Origin: Paenibacillus sp. FSL R5-0517 | GTDB lineage: Bacteria; Bacillota; Bacilli; Paenibacillales; Paenibacillaceae | DNA: 64,000 nucleotides | Assembly (NCBI RefSeq): GCF_037974355.1 | Contig: NZ_CP150235.1 | Location: forward strand, 496,001 to 560,000 | Reading direction: 5' to 3' | In this document: positions 61,528-64,000 of the stretch, piece after piece | Layout of the letters: the number at the start of each line of letters is the position of its first letter | How positions within the stretch are numbered: the stretch's first letter is position 1 | The notes under the pieces: generated by a model | Told to the model about the DNA's origin: nothing | Seen by the model: the letters and a program-made list of their open reading frames with translations, nothing else | Databases searched by the model: none | Made by a program: the position numbers and the translations under genes

Positions 61528-64000
61528 TTGAAATTCGCAAGCGTAACCCCCAAGAAGGACGCCTTTGAGAACGCTTTGGAAAATATAATCCGGGAACTTC
61601 CCCAATCCATCCAATGGTCGAATGACGGCCATTGGATTTGTTTTAGACCGAAGGAATTAAGGCTTCCCGCGCAGGGGTGGAAAATCCATATATCGGTTAT
61701 TCCTGTGGAAGGAGCTGAATTGCTGCGCCGTATTGCACCTGTTCTCACAGAAAATGAAGTGCAATGGAAAGTAGTGAACAGTGGGCTAAAACTGATTGAA
61801 ACATCTAACGGTTCCATACCTCTCCCTCAGACTGGGAAATGTGTCACCATCTACGCACGAGACGAAGAACAGTTCTTGAAGTTACTTGAATTAATGCATT
61901 CATGTACAGGTGATCTGGAAGGACCAGCTATTCCGACAGATCGGGCATACCTCGGCAGCCAGTGTGTATTTTACCGTTATGGTGCATTCACGGATCGTTT
62001 CTACTATGACTGTTATTCGGGTGCAAAAGTGTATGCCATCCAGAATCCTGAAGGTAAGCTGGAGGAGGATCGAAGAACACCTGGCAGGTACAAACCGGAT
62101 TGGGTGAATGAACCCGAGGAATTGCTGCGGATTCAGGACATGGAGACAAATCAGGTGACTTCTCGTCATGCCGATTCCAATAACAATGAGTTTGGTATAC
62201 GAAACATTCGTGTAAGGCGTGTACTCAAGAAATCCGGCAAGGGCGGAGTATTTCTTATCTCTGGCACATCGTATGAACAGGCTGTCATGAAAGAAGCAGT
62301 CTACCGTATGCGTGTAGACGGTGGTGGGCGGTCTGCGCATGACTATCTGGATAATGAATATCGGGTGCTTGATCTGATGAAGGATACGGGGGTTACCCCA
62401 CGACCGTTTGATCTGTTTAGTACTGAAAATAATCGCTACCTGATCCTGGAGTATTTTGAAAGTATCAGCTTGCGTGAATATATCCATCGCAGACATGTAG
62501 CTGTAGATTACAACCGGGCGGATATGTATCAGATGGGTGTACATATTCTGGATATGGTACAGCAATGTCACGATAAAGGGATTGTGATCAATGATCTGAC
62601 GCCGAACAATATTGTTGTGCTGACGGACGGAAGTATACGCCTGATTGATCTTGAACTGGCTTATGTTAGAAGTGATGAGACCCATGCCGATCCATTGACT
62701 GGTCATACTCCGGGTTATGTGCCACGAGGGCGTGAGCACAGCAGGCGCTCCAGTTATGGGGATGATCTGTATGCACTGGGAGCTGTCTTTTATTACATGG
62801 CTTCATCCATCGACCCCTATCTGAAATATCGGCAATCTCATCTGGAAGCTGCACAAGCTTATCTGGATCATCAGAGTAATACACAACTTCGTGGCTTGGG
62901 AAGTCTGGGTATTGAGATCATGTCTGGCGGATATGTGAAGTTATCAGACATTCGTAAAACGTTGGTTGCATTACTGGAGCAGCAAGAGGTCCGTTCAGGA
63001 GGAAGCAGGGATGTAATAGAGAAGGATGAATGCAATATGGAGCCAGAAGAAGTGCTCCGTCAGGCGGAGCGTATGGTAAACACACTGTATACTTCTCTTG
63101 ATTTCAATAGTCCCCATCAACTGTTCCCGGAAAACAGCATGAGCAAGATGTTCCATCCGGCGAATTTTAACTTTGGCTGGACAGGGATGATTTTTGGTTT
63201 TAATCAGCTTGGTCAGATTACAGAGAATAGACAATACCATCAATATGCGTATGAAGTGTTGGAATGGATTTTGACGAATCACCCTTACGTTCCAGATGAG
63301 ACACCTGTAGCATTATACTTTGGATATGGCGCTGTACCCTGGGCAATGGCAGAGACGGCTGAACGAATAAATGATCCATCGCTGCTTCAACGTGCAGAGG
63401 ATCTGGCATTGGAAATCGCCCTACATGATCCGGTGCAGACCAATATTAGTCATGGAGCTGCGGGTTTGGGACTGATGCTGCTTGAAATATACCGTATTGG
63501 AGGCCGCCCTGAACTTCTGACAAGAGCAGAGGAACTGGGTGTCTATATTTTGGAACAAGAAGAGCAGACAGACGAATCATTGAGTTTGTGGAAAGTAAAA
63601 GATAAATCGGACAAAAAAGGTCATCATTCCCTTGGATTCTCTCATGGCATTGCAGGCATCGGGTATTATCTACTCGCCTTGGCAGAGCGTACAGGGAAGG
63701 AAGCGTACTATTCTGCTGTGAAGCGAATTGTACATACACTTGATCGTACAAGTCATGGAGGGCAGAATGGCGTGAGTCTGTGGCCCGCATCGCCGGAAAA
63801 ACCGGATACACTCTGGGTGCACTGGTGTAATGGATCGGCGGGTATTGGTCGATTTCTAATGGCAGCGGCTGATATTTTGCAAGATCCCCTCTGTACCAGA
63901 CTGGGACTTCAAGCAGCAGATGCAGCGGCACAGGCGACGGTATTTGCTTCTTTTGGGCAGTGTCACGGAATTGCAGGTAACGGAGATTTTCTGCTCTTGG
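61528..64000 (+). CDS. Class III/IV lanthipeptide synthetase, 3' end outside the window
   Basis: An open frame of 824 codons to the window edge, with TTG start and AAAAGGAG 8 bases upstream. An N-terminal phosphothreonine-lyase domain (about 1-200) has GWKIHIS (Lys52, His54), Lys81 and SDR-like DRAYLGSQCVFYRYGAF. A kinase domain (about 225-500) has Lys255 (VMKEA), Asp356/Asn361 (NDLTPNN) and Asp374 (DLE). A LanC-like cyclase runs from about 510 with GFSHGIAGIG, Cys767 (HWCNGSAG) and Cys812-His813 (QCHGIAG). These last three correspond to the LanC zinc ligands, normally lost in class III (LanKC) and kept in class IV (LanL). It dehydrates and cyclises the precursor encoded 119 bases upstream. 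About 30-70 residues are probably missing. Confidence 0.93.
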   Translation, partial: MKFASVTPKKDAFENALENIIRELPQSIQWSNDGHWICFRPKELRLPAQGWKIHISVIPVEGAELLRRIAPVLTENEVQWKVVNSGLKLIETSNGSIPLPQTGKCVTIYARDEEQFLKLLELMHSCTGDLEGPAIPTDRAYLGSQCVFYRYGAFTDRFYYDCYSGAKVYAIQNPEGKLEEDRRTPGRYKPDWVNEPEELLRIQDMETNQVTSRHADSNNNEFGIRNIRVRRVLKKSGKGGVFLISGTSYEQAVMKEAVYRMRVDGGGRSAHDYLDNEYRVLDLMKDTGVTPRPFDLFSTENNRYLILEYFESISLREYIHRRHVAVDYNRADMYQMGVHILDMVQQCHDKGIVINDLTPNNIVVLTDGSIRLIDLELAYVRSDETHADPLTGHTPGYVPRGREHSRRSSYGDDLYALGAVFYYMASSIDPYLKYRQSHLEAAQAYLDHQSNTQLRGLGSLGIEIMSGGYVKLSDIRKTLVALLEQQEVRSGGSRDVIEKDECNMEPEEVLRQAERMVNTLYTSLDFNSPHQLFPENSMSKMFHPANFNFGWTGMIFGFNQLGQITENRQYHQYAYEVLEWILTNHPYVPDETPVALYFGYGAVPWAMAETAERINDPSLLQRAEDLALEIALHDPVQTNISHGAAGLGLMLLEIYRIGGRPELLTRAEELGVYILEQEEQTDESLSLWKVKDKSDKKGHHSLGFSHGIAGIGYYLLALAERTGKEAYYSAVKRIVHTLDRTSHGGQNGVSLWPASPEKPDTLWVHWCNGSAGIGRFLMAAADILQDPLCTRLGLQAADAAAQATVFASFGQCHGIAGNGDFLLL

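Noticed and set aside
61900..62739. A 279-codon minus-strand frame
   Set aside because: It is antisense to the lanthipeptide synthetase, which has a continuous 824-codon frame with clear catalytic motifs.

Overview
The window reads as chromosome of a Paenibacillus-like Firmicute. The evidence is strong AGGAGG-type ribosome binding sites, frequent TTG and GTG starts, SLH-domain surface proteins, a rhamnogalacturonan lyase, lipoprotein-anchored ABC binding proteins, hairpin terminators after most genes and a tandem glycine riboswitch. No rRNA, tRNA, transposase or CRISPR array was seen. The species assignment is inference.

Layout. 0-7.5 kb: a wall-associated cyclic nucleotide phosphodiesterase, an EAL protein, a chemotaxis receptor and an ArsB/NhaD-type transporter. 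7.5-8.5 kb: a gene-free stretch with a REP-like repeat cluster, a terminator, copy 1 of a structured repeat RNA and a Pho box. 8.5-12.2 kb: pstSCAB phosphate uptake. 12.4-15.8 kb: a kinase-like phosphotransferase, then a glycine riboswitch controlling L-serine dehydratase (sdaAB-sdaAA). 15.9-17.7 kb: a GH13 alpha-glycosidase. 17.9-22.6 kb: a two-component system followed by a lantibiotic-immunity-type ABC exporter. 22.7-27.4 kb: a hexapeptide acyltransferase, a four-PAS hybrid histidine kinase and an unusual L-lactate dehydrogenase. 28-31.5 kb: a coiled-coil MerR-like protein, a Ser/Thr kinase, a toxin-antitoxin remnant and methionine aminopeptidase. 31.7-37.3 kb: an oxidoreductase, CcdC, and a HEAT / glycosyltransferase / extracytoplasmic protein operon.

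38-41.2 kb: a TetR-MBL operon with two operators on its promoter, then an Rrf2 regulator and a nitroreductase. 41.4-46.5 kb: an SLH protein, an AraC regulator, a lactonase-type beta-propeller and a PL11 pectin-backbone lyase with a cre site. 46.6-50.3 kb: sulfate uptake (binding protein, CysT, CysW, YezD-like) behind an apparent RNA attenuator. 50.3-54.5 kb: an orphan solute-binding protein and a membrane-bound AraC regulator with repeat RNA copy 2 between them. 54.9-59.3 kb: a chimeric SLH-PAP2 surface phosphatase, a membrane protein and a GNAT acetyltransferase. 59.4-64.0 kb: a ribbon-helix-helix regulator, an MFS exporter, an unlisted 45-residue lanthipeptide precursor and a class III/IV lanthipeptide synthetase that runs off the window.

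The most notable items are the lanthipeptide locus at the right edge, whose synthetase keeps LanC zinc ligands; a repeat RNA present twice with several compensatory base-pair changes; a second REP-like repeat family at three sites; and a candidate attenuator ahead of the sulfate transporter.
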